Positions 8,763-18,110 of a stretch of 64,000 nucleotides of DNA are shown here, one piece after another; position 1 is the first letter of the stretch; each line of letters starts with the position of its first letter. The translations under genes were made by a program, and so were the position numbers. The DNA lies in contig NZ_OZ032159.1 of assembly GCF_964026555.1 (NCBI RefSeq), positions 1,302,001 to 1,366,000 on the forward strand, written 5' to 3'. This DNA comes from Candidatus Tisiphia endosymbiont of Beris chalybata. Lineage in GTDB: Bacteria > Pseudomonadota > Alphaproteobacteria > Rickettsiales > Rickettsiaceae. Under the pieces are notes generated by a model. That model was not told where the DNA came from. It searched no databases and saw nothing but the letters and a program-made list of their open reading frames with translations.

Positions 8763-10073
8763 ATGAAAAAATTACTAATGTTCTTAGGCATGACCTGTCT
8801 TAGCAGTACTGTTATTGCCGCTAACTGCAGTTTTCCTACGGATGCAGCAACCGATACTGAAATAAAATTAGAAGGATTCTATGGCTTTCAAGCTGGCTAT
8901 AGTAAGCAAAATAAACTACAAGGTCTTGGTAAAAATATCACAGACAACAGAAAAAGAATTGCGTTTTTTACCGAAGCTGCTTTTTCTGCCACTATAAAAC
9001 AAGAACTTAATAATGTGGTTGCTGGTGCCAAGATAGTTTTAGTTCCTACAACTAAGCCCAAAACTTCTGTAAGTGTTAACGGATCGCATCTATTCTTAGA
9101 AACAGATTATGGAAAAGTAGAATTAGGGTCTCCTTATGACGCTGGTGCTAAAATGCGTATTACTGGTTATAAAGTAATTGCTGCTACCGGGACCAGTTGG
9201 AATAAATATATACAGCTTGATAGCCCAAATATGTTATATCAAGGGTTAAAGCCAGATTTTGATACTTCTGATAGTTTTTATATGGAATCATTTTCTAATG
9301 GTTTTAACGATATGACCAGTAAAACAGAAGCGGCAAGAAAAATATCTTATTATACTCCTAAAATAGAGGGTTTTCAATTTGGTATTTCTTATACGCCTGA
9401 TTCTGCTAACACTGGAGGAAATCGGGAGCTAAAAAATTTAGATATTAACGATAAAAATTTTAATAGTAAGTCAAAAACTGGTCTCAAAACTATTATTTTA
9501 CCAAATGACAATGTAGTAATACTCAACCAAAATGTTAAAGATGCTGTTTCCGCAGGGATTTCGTATCAGCACGAACTTTTAGATGATGTGGCAATGGAAG
9601 TGGCAGTCACTGGAGAATTTGCTAAACCCGCACGAAAACTTTTAATATTAGATAATGAAAAAGATAAAAATATTCAAGAGGAGCGTAAACTATCAAACCT
9701 AAAAGCTTACAATATAGGTGCGGTATTAACTTATGGTAATTTATCTTGCGGAGCTTCATATGGGAGCTTAGGAAAAAGCTTAACTACTCCAGCGTATCAC
9801 AAAGTTGGCCGGGCTACCGAATATTATAATGGGGCAGTTGCTTACACCCAAGGCCCGATTAAGACAAGTATTTCATATTTTAGATCACTAAGATATAAAA
9901 ATACTACAGATGCTGTCAGTTTAGGTACTGAATATTTAGTAACTCCAGGTATGCTACCCTATGCTGAGATATCTTATTTCCAAGCTAAAGGCAAACCTGT
10001 TTACATGCTGGAGGCCCCTAAAACAAAAACTAGAGGTACTGTCGCTTTAATAGGTGCAAAGCTTAAATTTTAA
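8763..10073 (+). CDS. Outer-membrane porin-like beta-barrel protein
   Basis: The 436-residue product has a clear Sec signal peptide (MKKLLMFLGM, cleavage probably after VIA, about residue 19). After that come alternating beta-strand patterns, Tyr/Gly-rich segments such as FYGFQAGYSKQ and ISYYTPKIEGFQFGISYTP, and a C-terminal strand ending in Phe (ALIGAKLKF), the usual Bam recognition signal. The pattern fits a Gram-negative general porin of about 16 strands. It is single-gene, with a long upstream spacer, as expected for an abundant protein with its own promoter. Pore specificity cannot be read from the sequence. Confidence 0.8.
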   Translation: MKKLLMFLGMTCLSSTVIAANCSFPTDAATDTEIKLEGFYGFQAGYSKQNKLQGLGKNITDNRKRIAFFTEAAFSATIKQELNNVVAGAKIVLVPTTKPKTSVSVNGSHLFLETDYGKVELGSPYDAGAKMRITGYKVIAATGTSWNKYIQLDSPNMLYQGLKPDFDTSDSFYMESFSNGFNDMTSKTEAARKISYYTPKIEGFQFGISYTPDSANTGGNRELKNLDINDKNFNSKSKTGLKTIILPNDNVVILNQNVKDAVSAGISYQHELLDDVAMEVAVTGEFAKPARKLLILDNEKDKNIQEERKLSNLKAYNIGAVLTYGNLSCGASYGSLGKSLTTPAYHKVGRATEYYNGAVAYTQGPIKTSISYFRSLRYKNTTDAVSLGTEYLVTPGMLPYAEISYFQAKGKPVYMLEAPKTKTRGTVALIGAKLKF

Positions 10074-10163
10074 TAAATATTATTTTAGTTTGGCTTGTCA
10101 ATTACCATTTTGGTTAAGGGTCTTTTAAGTATACTCTTTGGATCTCAAGAACTGGATTTTATT

Positions 10164-10267
10164 TATAGTGAATTTAGTTGAATTAGATACTAGGCGCGAG
10201 AAGAGAAGCCTAATACTATTGGTAAGCGAGGAGCAACAACGTTGCTGATTCAAATCAATTCACTATA
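10164..10267 (+). repeat. Palindromic element family G, 104 bp
   Basis: Ends TATAGTGAATT and AATTCACTATA are inverted repeats, extended imperfectly inward. The core (AGGCGCGAGAAGAGAAGCC, then GGTAAGCGAGGAGCAACAACG) resembles the core of family E elements in the fad fusion gene and near 53.3 kb. Confidence 0.7.
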
Positions 10268-10327
10268 GCAGAGGTGAGCACGTGGAAGTAACGTATTCGT
10301 ATATGAGTACGTTACTTCTTAATAAAG

Positions 10328-10474
10328 TAGACTTCCTGCATCAGTCGAAAAAACTCTCGGGATTTTTAGGAAAAACAAAGCTGAGCATCGCAATGCATGG
10401 GAATGTACATGAGGAGCAGAGGCAAGTTTTGACGACAAAATCACCAACTAGATCAAACTGATGCAGGAAGTCTT
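10328..10474 (+). repeat. Palindromic element family C, about 147 bp
   Basis: Begins TAGACTTCCTGCATCAGTCG and ends GATGCAGGAAGTCTT. The interior (CTCTCGGGATTTTTAGG, GAGGAGCAGAGGCAAG) matches the element inside truB at 58494-58639. Intergenic, 43 bp before gmk. Confidence 0.8.
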
Positions 10475-10517
10475 TTATTGTTGAGTATAACTTTAGTAAG
10501 ACAATGAGTTATTAAAG

Positions 10518-11150
10518 ATGCTGTCCTCAATTAAGCATAAAGGATTTGCTGTTATTTTATCCTTCCCATCAGCTGCTGGCAAATCCAGCTTAGCCAAAGC
10601 TTTATTAAAAATTGATTTTAATCTAACATTATCTATCTCAGCTACTACCAGGAAAGCAAGACCTAATGAAGTTGATGGAATTAATTATTATTTCAACTCC
10701 CCTAATGAATTTGATAAATTAATTAGGCAAGACGCCTTGCTTGAATATGCGCATATCTATGGTAATTATTATGGTACCCCCAAGGATCCTATAATAAAAC
10801 TTCTGAAACAAAATAAGGATGTTTTATTTGATATAGATTATCAAGGTATGGTAGCTATCAAGCAAGTATTAGAAAATGTTGTAACCATCTTTATATTACC
10901 GCCAAATCTTAACACCCTCAAACAACGAATTCAAGATAGAGGGCAAGACAGCAGGGAGGTAGTAGAATCTCGGCTAAAATTAGCTACTACAGAAATAGAA
11001 TATGCAAAAGATTATGATTACATAGTGGTCAATGATAACTTTGAAGTAGCACTAAAAACAATTCACTCTATTATTATTGCTCAGCGAACAAATAGAGTAA
11101 GGCTTGATCTAGAGCATTTCTTATCCCGCCTAAAAACACCTCTTAATTAA
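10518..11150 (+). CDS. gmk: Guanylate kinase
   Basis: Gmk phosphorylates GMP or dGMP to the diphosphate with ATP. The 210-residue protein has the family P-loop FPSAAGKSSL near residue 17 (one Ala where Gly is usual, SAAGK for SGAGK), the SATTRKARPNEVDGINYYF nucleotide-binding segment with the conserved Arg, Glu and Tyr residues, EYAHIYGNYYGTP, and the lid region with IQDRGQDS and ESRL. Length is typical. No neighbouring gene is close enough for an operon, because repeats fill both flanks. The Ala in the P-loop is a mild oddity and does not by itself imply loss of activity. Confidence 0.93.
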   Translation: MLSSIKHKGFAVILSFPSAAGKSSLAKALLKIDFNLTLSISATTRKARPNEVDGINYYFNSPNEFDKLIRQDALLEYAHIYGNYYGTPKDPIIKLLKQNKDVLFDIDYQGMVAIKQVLENVVTIFILPPNLNTLKQRIQDRGQDSREVVESRLKLATTEIEYAKDYDYIVVNDNFEVALKTIHSIIIAQRTNRVRLDLEHFLSRLKTPLN

Positions 11151-11189
11151 CGCGGCTTTGTTAACATTTCTATCTAATACACTGTTTGC

Positions 11190-11333
11190 ACCTGAAGAGT
11201 TGCTAGACGATAGAATCAACTTCAAGAAGAGCGAGGAGGCTTAAAGTCGAGCAGCGCAGCGCGTACTAAAGTACGTGAGCAGCTTCGATCTTTAGGGCAC
11301 GACGACGCCAATTCTTGAAATGCATCGAGTATA
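11190..11333 (+). repeat. Palindromic element family H
   Basis: Runs from CACCTGAAGAGTTGCTAGACG to GCATCGAGTATA. The inner arms AACTTCAAGAAGAGCGAGG and ACGCCAATTCTTGAAATGC frame a GTACTAAAGTACGTGAGC centre. It matches 53131-53282 and 61744-61930. The left TATA end is decayed. Confidence 0.75.
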
Positions 11334-11336
11334 CAC

Positions 11337-11474
11337 TAGACCTCTTGCATAACCTAAAGATAATTGAAGAATTTTGAGGAGAAACGAAGTCGAGTACCGC
11401 AGCGTACATAGACGTACGTGAGGAACAGAGAGGAGTTTCGACGACAAAATTACCAATTAGATTAGGTTGGTCTA
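11337..11474 (-). repeat. Palindromic element family A with 8-bp deletion, 138 bp
   Basis: Begins TAGACCTCTTGCATAACC but the right end reads TTAGGTTGGTCTA, lacking the ATGCAAGA of full copies. The orientation is opposite to the 2884 copy. One base in the GAATTTTTAGG segment also differs (GAATTTTGAGG). It starts 3 bp after a family H element. Confidence 0.88.
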
Positions 11475-11512
11475 CTCTAGTACTACAATGTAGTATTAGG
11501 AACTCCAAAAAT

Positions 11513-11654
11513 TAGACTTCTTTCGAAACTCGTATCAAGCTGCTAATTGGGACAAAAAGTCTAGACTTAAATCCTTACCCCCACTTAATTACGCTGCTAT
11601 TTGGGGGAGTCTACTTCCAATTCCTTGTGCGATGCGAGCTGCAAAAGAAGTCTA
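11513..11654 (+). repeat. Palindromic element, family C type, about 142 bp
   Basis: Starts TAGACTTCTTTCGAAACTCG and ends GCTGCAAAAGAAGTCTA. Inner arms CTAATTGGGAC and TTCCAATTCCT and a second pair AAAAGTCTAGACTT lie inside. The TAGACTTCTTTCGATACGAGC fragment at about 51527 is related. Confidence 0.65.
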
Positions 11655-11831
11655 TTTACAAATCCTGCATAAAAACCATTTATCTACGCTATGGTAATTT
11701 TACAATAGTTAAGAATATTTAATCTATCTAAAATAATATTACTAAGTTTTATTAAATGTATTTTAATAAAAAATAAGTTACTCTTTTTAATAAGGTATGA
11801 ACAAAAAGTAATATTCTATTCATTATCTTAA

Positions 11832-11982
11832 TACGAGACTTGCTGAATAAGACAAATTAGCCTTGGGAGATTTTTAGAAAAAACTAAGCCAGCTCCCGCA
11901 GGCGTACATAGAAGTAAGAGAAGAGCGCCGGTAATTTTCAATGATAAAATGACCGGCGAAATTGACTTATGCAGGAAGTGTA
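11832..11982 (+). repeat. Decayed palindromic element family C
   Basis: Begins ACGAGACTTGCTGAATAAG and ends GACTTATGCAGGAAGTGTA. The interior GGGAGATTTTTAGAAAAAAC matches family C, with a diverged centre (ACCGGCG/CGCCGGT arms). Confidence 0.65.
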
Positions 11983-12009
11983 ACATCAAATCATCAAAAA
12001 GGTAGTATT

Positions 12010-13023
12010 ATGTCTAAACCAGAAATTAGATACATTATAAAAGAGAAAGCCTGCTTATCAAATGGCGAAGGTTTAAGTGGGCAGGGGCGGTTCAAGTCAG
12101 GTGAAGCATTAGTTGCGCAAGTTATTACGTATTCTATAGACATTGATCTTGACAATATCGACATTCATTATGTTGATCATAGTAATAAGGTCGGCTCAGG
12201 AAATTGGTTTATAAAAAGTAATGTGCAGAATCTATCTATTGGCTCTATCTTTTGCCCTCAAACTAACTCCCCAAGTGTTGTATTATTTAATAACGATAAG
12301 ACAACTGAGATTTCACCCGAATTAAAAATTAAATTAACAGGTACCGGTAATTTACCTGCTGTACCAACTGATAATTATACTGGTTTTACGGATATTATTA
12401 GTACTAAAACTAATTTAACTCTAGAAGCAGATACGGTAAGTAAAGATATAATAACTTTAAAAACGCGTTTTGCAGGCGAAGGTTTTGGTATAAATAAGCT
12501 TAACGTTATCACTAAAATTAACCATGACGTTACAGGGCAGCAACTAAATAGTGAAGGGCGTATAGGAGTTCATGAAACTAATATTGGCTCAATCTATACC
12601 TTGATCATTGGAAATAATCTGGATGTTCACAATGAGGTGTCTTTAAAACATATTTCTCTTAATACTACAGATGGCTTAAAGAAATATAAAGATGCAGACC
12701 AGATAAACTTTATTAATCAAGAGTCTAGATTAATAATCGAAAATAATGATCCTGCAGAATACAGCATAGTTCTTAAAAACAATATAGATCCAGGGCTTAG
12801 TAAGTTTGGAAGTAGAGGAATAATGGAACTTAAAGGACGATTAAAAATTGAAGAAGGATCTTTTGGTACGCAAGAACACCCATTAAGTACTTTGGCGTAT
12901 GATTCTGACACCGTCACATTTGCTGTTGGTGCAACGCATTTTGCCCAAAATGTTGTTAATTATACGCATGATAATATACAAATGCTAGGGAGTGAATTGA
13001 GTAGTGTAGGTTGTATAGAATAA
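12010..13023 (+). CDS. Autotransporter passenger-like protein without signal peptide or barrel
   Basis: A 337-residue product with the Asn/Thr/Ser/Ile-rich, beta-helix-like composition of rickettsial surface autotransporter passengers (for example TDIISTKTNLTLEADT, LKNNIDPGLSKFGSRGIMELKG). It resembles the passenger of the large autotransporter gene that follows 117 bp downstream. It has no signal peptide and no C-terminal barrel, so it cannot be secreted as an autotransporter alone. It is probably a truncated paralogue. ATG at 12010 is preferred because AAAAGGTAG stands before it. A longer frame reaches back to 11962 but consists of repeat DNA. Confidence 0.55.
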   Translation: MSKPEIRYIIKEKACLSNGEGLSGQGRFKSGEALVAQVITYSIDIDLDNIDIHYVDHSNKVGSGNWFIKSNVQNLSIGSIFCPQTNSPSVVLFNNDKTTEISPELKIKLTGTGNLPAVPTDNYTGFTDIISTKTNLTLEADTVSKDIITLKTRFAGEGFGINKLNVITKINHDVTGQQLNSEGRIGVHETNIGSIYTLIIGNNLDVHNEVSLKHISLNTTDGLKKYKDADQINFINQESRLIIENNDPAEYSIVLKNNIDPGLSKFGSRGIMELKGRLKIEEGSFGTQEHPLSTLAYDSDTVTFAVGATHFAQNVVNYTHDNIQMLGSELSSVGCIE

Positions 13024-13044
13024 ATTGGCCAAACAATAAGCAGA

Positions 13045-13106
13045 GCTAACGAGACTAGACAAAATAACCTTGATAAGCATAGGTTATTTTGTCTAGTCTC
13101 GTTAGC
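13045..13106 (+). terminator. Perfect 25-bp stem hairpin between surface protein genes
   Basis: GCTAACGAGACTAGACAAAA plus TAACC at 13045-13069 is the exact reverse complement of 13082-13106, with a 12-base loop. The right arm is followed by GGGAATTTTTAG, not a clean U-run. It could end transcription of the passenger-like gene, but its length and perfection also fit a mobile palindrome or a processed RNA hairpin. Confidence 0.5.
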
Positions 13107-13139
13107 GGGAATTTTTAGCCAGATTTTTCTATTTTCTAT

Positions 13140-16100
13140 ATGAAACAACAAGTAAATTTTTTAAAAAAAACATTTTTATTTATTACCATTAGTTCCCTAT
13201 TAACGATTAACGATAGTATGGGGACAGTAATAAGACAAATCCTAGAAAGCGAGTCCTCCCTTTCAATAGGAAAAGGCCTTGATAACGAGGCGAACCCTTT
13301 TCTTACTAACTCTGCCCTCCGACTTGCAGCTGATAATATTACTAAAATAGATGCTACTGCAACAGCCATACAAGCCATCGATATTAACGGTAAAAGCACA
13401 AATCTTCCCCCTAGCCCAATTCTTCTAACTAATTTACAATTTATTGGGGACTGTTCTGTTGGTTCTGTAGTAAATTTGATTAATCAGAATCAAATCATAG
13501 TAAGCATAGGCCAATCTAAAGTTGAAAATCCACCTCAAGATAATATAGAATCAAATCTTACATTAACCGGTACTAATATTCCAGAATTCCAAGGAAAATT
13601 AAATGATTATAGTGGAATATCAAAAATTGTTTTTGCTTCTCGAGATTCTACCTTAAATATAGAGTCTGCTGATAACCAACCAATTTATTTTGATCGTAAA
13701 TTGGCGTGTGGTGAAAGCAGCTTGGGCTCGACTTTAAATGTTATTTCTAATTTCTTTATTCGGGATCTAAATGGTGCGTATATACCTAAGATCAATATCG
13801 GATCTACTAGTAATGGGAATACTACTAAACCAGCAATATTGCGCATAAGCTGTGGTATAAAAGACATAAAAGAGCTAGAAGTTGTTGATTTTCACTTCTT
13901 GGTTAATGGGGGGGGAATTAATTTCGTGGATAAGGATTCAAAATTACAATTCCAAAATGATAAAGGGGACAAGCGTACAGTATATTTACATGACGACTTA
14001 GCGTCAGAAGATAATAAAGGTATAGTTGAATTCGACAGCATTGGTAGTGAAAGTACAATAATAATTTCGGACTCTGCGGTACCGGGGGGCTTTCCGCGCA
14101 GAGGAACAATTGGTAAGAGTGAGGAGGTAACAAAGGCTGATGGTAGCAAGGAGATAATAATAACAAGGATAAAAGAAGTATGTACGACAGGAGAGGGTCA
14201 TAATATTTTTAATATACCAATTTTTGCTGGAAGTGTTGAAGCTTACTCAAGGAATACAGTGACTAGTGAACTTATTTTCAATAAAGAAGTGACAGCAGAT
14301 ATTAATTTTCATGATGCTAGTAAAATGGTGGCAAAGGCTAATATCATAGGAAATATAGATTATAGAAATCTTAATGCGAATGTTACGATTGAGGATAACA
14401 AGACAATTAAGGGTAATGTGATTAGTACCGGGGGTAAGAACGGAGAATTAAACTTTCCAGTCGGGGGAGAAGTTACAGGAAATATTGGGGATGAAAAAAA
14501 TGGAATAAAAGAGGTGAATCTAGCCAAGGGAACATTGAAGTTAGGTAATGCTAGGGCGGATATTAATTTTAATGGAGATAGTACATTACTTGCCAATGGT
14601 AATATTACAGGAATTTTAGATTTTAAAAATTCTCATTCTAAAATTATATTGGCTAAAGATAAGAAAATTACCGGTGAGGTAGTCAGTAGTGGTGGCACGA
14701 ATGGAGAAATAAACTTTGAAGATAGCGGAGAGGTTGCTGGGGATATTGGCGCTTCAGATAAGGAAATCATGAATGTGAATATAAAACACGGAACTGTAAA
14801 ATTAGCCGATGTTAATGCTAAAAATATTAAGCTAGATGAGGGGACTGGAGATGAGAGGACTGTGGAATTTGCTGGTAGCAATTTAAGAACTATAGATGTG
14901 CCTTTGGTAACTGTAGATAAAGATCCATTAAAGAGATCTATAGAACAGTTTCACTACAAGACCCGAGTAAATGTTGATCAATTTAATATGCCTGTGAATG
15001 TGCTAGCTAAGTTCAACAATGCAGCTTTTATTGAAAAGCAGGTACAGGGGGGAATTTTAGAATTTAACGATGATGTATGGCTGAATAATGGAATAGTAAA
15101 GGCCAAGAAAGTGACCTTTGGTGCTAACAAATCGGCGTTTCTAGTAAAAAATATTGAAGCTAATAATATTATTGCGGATCAAGCTAAAATAGTAATATTA
15201 GAGGATATGAGCATAACTGGGGATTTGGCTGCTAACAATATGGCGCTTGACTTAAGCAATAAAATATTAACTGTTACTGATACTAAAAAATTTAGTGGAA
15301 CCCTGGAAATTGATAGTAGTTATGATAGTAGTAAACTTGAGGGCGGTTATATAAATATCATTGACGGGGCTAAAATACAATTTTCTGAAGTAGAGAAAAT
15401 GATTATTAACGTAACGATTAAGTCAAATATTGATCAGATACCAATAGGCACTAAATATGCCTTAGTACGGGTAGGAAATAATGGTAGAATTGAAGGTCCG
15501 CCAAAAAGTGTAGTATTAAATGTTAAGGACCAAAATCGCTTTACTGAGTGGGAAATAGATAAAGAGGGTAAGAATTTATTTTTATATAGTAAGTTAGAGG
15601 AAGAGGTGACGACTGACCCTGTGGTTGTAAAGCCTGACCCTCACGAGGACGCTACAGGTACTGTGCCTACAGTACCGACTGAACACACTGACCCTGTGGT
15701 TATCCCTGAGCCTCCCGTGGAAGTACCGACTGATCCCACTGACCCTGTGGTTGTAAAGCCTGACCCTCACGAGGACGCTACAGTTACTGTACCTACCGTA
15801 CCGACTGAACATGTTAATAGCTCTATAATTGGTCTTGGTGGTAGCGATAGAGGAGAGTCTTGTCATAATAATGGAAGTTGTGATACTAGGGTTACCCAGA
15901 ATTTAAGCGCAACTAGCGAGCAACAAAAATTTGCTCAGCAATTAGGAAATGTTGTAGACCATAATAGTGACGCTGCTAAAGTAAAGCATATGTTATGCGA
16001 TATGGCAAAAGGACATCAAGGAGCAGAAAGTAGAGAAGTAGTAAATAGGCTTACTTCTCGTACTCCACCCTCATCTACAGTAATGAATTTCTTAGTCTTG

Positions 16101-16775
16101 GCAGCTACTCAAGAAATACATAATAGAATATCAGAGCTTGGTAAGTTGTTACGCACCCAGAACCCAATCATTCAAGCGGCGGGTGATGAAGTAAGACTAA
16201 GAAGCGGAGTATGGATTAGCCCGTTTTATAGTCAAGCAAGCCAAAAGATGAAAAATGACATTAGCGGCTATAAACTTAAAGCTAGTGGGGGGATGTTTGG
16301 AATAGATTATCAAATTAATGATAATTTATTGATTGGAGGAGCTTATAGTCGGAGCCAGGTAGTAGTAAGCCATAAAGATATAAAGAAGGGAGATAAAACT
16401 AAAGCTAGGGTGAATATATTTTTATTATATGGTCTACAACATTTAACAGATAAATGGTACTTAGAAGGCATAATATCTTATGCTTCAAGTAAGGTCAAAA
16501 ATAATGAAGGGCGCAGGGCATTGAATAATCTAGAAAGAGCTATCGGACGTTATAATGCTATTAGCTATGGAGGACAATTAGTTGCTGGTTATAATTACCC
16601 AATTGGTAATACAGATATTACCCCGCTTATAGGCCTGCGGTATACAAAATTTCATGAGGGAAATTATCAAGAAGCAGGAACAGCATGTCAAAACTTAACC
16701 GTCAAGAAACGAGTATATAATAAAACAGAAGCATTAGTAGGTATGCGGGTCTCCACGACTATTATAGAACAATGA
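13140..16775 (+). pseudogene. Large rOmpB-like autotransporter, 5' part (split by IS3-family element)
   Basis: Codes for 1211 residues before a TGA created by an insertion sequence. A signal peptide is visible at residues 1-28. The passenger is Asn/Asp/Ile-rich, with two copies of a unit of about 87 residues (starting ADINFHDAS and ADINFNGDS, about residues 386-560). A Pro/Thr/Val-rich linker at about 820-892 holds two copies of TDPVVVKPDPHEDAT. The barrel domain starts near VWISPFYSQASQKM (about residue 1022) and continues to STTIIEQ at 1211. The last strands lie beyond the element at 18111. Joined at the CAA duplication, the frame is continuous and gives about 1301 residues. Without its last strands the barrel should not fold or export the passenger. 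Confidence 0.85.
15612..15814 (+). repeat. Direct repeat coding the Pro/Val/Thr linker of the autotransporter
   Basis: The segment coding DPVVVKPDPHEDAT followed by a variable position and VPTVPTEH occurs twice (about 15613-15690 and 15739-15813), nearly identical in DNA. Between them lies a related unit (DPVVIPEPPVEVPTDP). It codes the linker between passenger and barrel and probably varies in copy number among strains. Confidence 0.8.
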
Positions 16776-16828
16776 ACTGCGCCCCTATGTTTAGACCAAA
16801 AAAGCTTTAAATAGAGAGACTATTATTT

Positions 16829-17725
16829 TCATAAACTATCTACAAAAATATTATTTTTATAATTTTGTAGCTGTTGTGGTAATAGTGGAATTGTGGGTAA
16901 GTCGCAAGACTTATCCATAAATCCACTATATATCTCAAACGGCGTTTTGTACTCCAAAGCCTGATGGGGCCTTTGATTGTTATACCAATTCAACCATTTC
17001 GGGATATTATTTTTCAACTCTAAAACTGAAGTACACCGGTATAAATACGACCCCTCATACTTAAACGATCGCCATAAACGCTCAATATGGGCATTATCGT
17101 TACACCTGCCTTTGCCCGTCATGCTGATGCTTATGACGCATCTCCTCAATTCATTAATCCAATCCTCGCTGGTAAACTGGCTACCTTGATCACTATTAAT
17201 TATCGACGGCTTCCCATATTTAGCTATAGCATCTTCTAACGCTAGCAAACAGCTCTCTGTATTTAAACTATTTGATAAACGATATCCTACTACTAATCTA
17301 GTATAAACATCGATTAATGCAACCAAATACATAAAACCACTTTGTACCCTTAAATAAGTGATATCCACCTGCCATACCTGATTTGGCTTTATAACCTCTA
17401 ACCCTGATAGCAAATATGGATAAATAGCTTCTTTTAGGTTTCTTTTACTTGTATTAATCGAAGGGTAAATTGCTTGCAAATTCATTAGTTTCATCAACCT
17501 CCTGACTTTTTTGCTGTTAACAATTACCACTTCTCTCCTAAGTATCGCCGTTATTCGCCGGTAACCATATATCGGATAATTACTATAGATCTCAACTATT
17601 CTATTACTTAAATAATTATCTTGATCCTTCTCCGAATCCTTGTAATATAGGCTGGAGCGGTTCAGATTCAATAGCTGACTTTGCCGACGAACACTTAAAT
17701 CTTTATAATCCTTATCTACCATCAC
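16829..17725 (-). CDS. IS3-family transposase OrfB (DDE integrase core)
   Basis: Catalytic subunit of the IS3-family transposase. The 298-residue product has an HTH_21-like segment (YPIYGYRRITAILRRE) and an rve-type integrase core. The three catalytic acids are visible in WQVDITYL, NSDQGSQFTS and NAHIERLWRSFKYE, with downstream WYNNQRPHQAL. The frame begins GTG-ATG (17725/17722) 8 bp after the orfA stop and is open for some distance upstream. A programmed frameshift fusion is usual for the family, but I see no classic A6G slippery site, so separate translation after AGAGGAAAG is possible. The gene appears intact. Confidence 0.93.
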   Translation of the reverse strand: MMVDKDYKDLSVRRQSQLLNLNRSSLYYKDSEKDQDNYLSNRIVEIYSNYPIYGYRRITAILRREVVIVNSKKVRRLMKLMNLQAIYPSINTSKRNLKEAIYPYLLSGLEVIKPNQVWQVDITYLRVQSGFMYLVALIDVYTRLVVGYRLSNSLNTESCLLALEDAIAKYGKPSIINSDQGSQFTSEDWINELRRCVISISMTGKGRCNDNAHIERLWRSFKYEGSYLYRCTSVLELKNNIPKWLNWYNNQRPHQALEYKTPFEIYSGFMDKSCDLPTIPLLPQQLQNYKNNIFVDSL

Positions 17726-17733
17726 TTTCCTCT

Positions 17734-18027
17734 TTATAGTTTCAACTTGGCAGATACGAGCTGCAAAAAATCGTTTTCTACCTTCAATTTGCCAATAGTT
17801 GCATGCAGTTTCTCTATTTCGCTTGTAGAACTAGAGGAATTACCGTTTTCATAGCTAAACTTAAAAATATCAGCACCATTTTCCAAAAATTGTTTCTTCC
17901 ACCTTGTCATTACCGACCTTGGAACTTGATATTTTGAGATTATTTCAGCAATACTCAAATCTCCTCGGATCATCTCTAGCGATACTTTAAACTTAAATTC
18001 TTTACTGTAACTTTTTGGCTTACTCAT
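17734..18027 (-). CDS. IS3-family OrfA (helix-turn-helix DNA-binding protein)
   Basis: The 97-residue protein has an HTH_Tnp_1 fold (YSKEFKFKVSLEMI, IISKYQVPRSVMTRWKKQF) that binds the element ends. A C-terminal leucine-zipper helix (IEKLHATIGKLKVENDFLQL) serves oligomerisation with OrfAB. It lies just inside the right end of the IS and is transcribed toward orfB, in standard family order. Its TAA stop at 17734 precedes orfB by 8 bp. Confidence 0.92.
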   Translation of the reverse strand: MSKPKSYSKEFKFKVSLEMIRGDLSIAEIISKYQVPRSVMTRWKKQFLENGADIFKFSYENGNSSSSTSEIEKLHATIGKLKVENDFLQLVSAKLKL

Positions 18028-18110
18028 TTTCGACTGCTCCTATTTTATATTTATTTTAACATAAAATAGTCTCTCTATCACTGCTCTAGTTTTCGGGGCG
18101 CATTACGCAA

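Larger units (their letters stand above)
10074..10517. other. Repeat-filled spacer between porin and gmk
   Basis: No gene is seen. The 444 bases hold a family B end near 10128-10163 (TATACTCTTTGG, CAAGAACTGGATTTTAT), a family G palindrome at 10164-10267, a short perfect hairpin near 10281-10315 (AAGTAACGTA with TACGTTACTT), and a family C palindrome at 10328-10474. The porin gene is followed by stacked mobile palindromes, with no clear terminator. Confidence 0.6.
11151..12009. other. Repeat cluster without a gene, downstream of gmk
   Basis: These 859 bases carry four palindromic elements in a row: family H at about 11190-11333, a shortened family A at 11337-11474, a family C-type element at 11513-11654 and a decayed family C at about 11832-11982. 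Frames here come from the repeats. The last element supplies the sequence just upstream of the passenger-like gene. Confidence 0.7.
16773..18107 (-). mobile_element. IS3-family insertion sequence, 1335 bp, with 3-bp CAA target duplication
   Basis: The ends TGAACTGCGCCCC (left) and the reverse complement of GGGGCGCATTACG (right) match at 10 of 13 positions. ATAGAGAGACTATT recurs inside both ends. CAA occurs at 16770-16772 and 18108-18110. Deleting the element with one CAA joins codons for IIEQ and ERKPVILVPEIY in the autotransporter gene in frame, which fixes the boundaries. It contains intact orfA and orfB on the minus strand, so it looks recently active. Confidence 0.92.

Noticed and set aside
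10281..10315. Short hairpin AAGTAACGTA / TACGTTACTT as a porin terminator
   Set aside because: It lies more than 200 bp past the porin stop within stacked repeats and has no U-run.
11266..11508. 80-codon minus-strand frame
   Set aside because: It consists of repeat DNA from families H and A.
11962..12009. N-terminal extension of the passenger-like gene
   Set aside because: It comes from the decayed family C element, and a ribosome site precedes ATG 12010.
15594..15866. 90-codon minus-strand frame
   Set aside because: It is the antisense of the Pro/Val/Thr repeat of the autotransporter; the repeats keep the opposite frame open.
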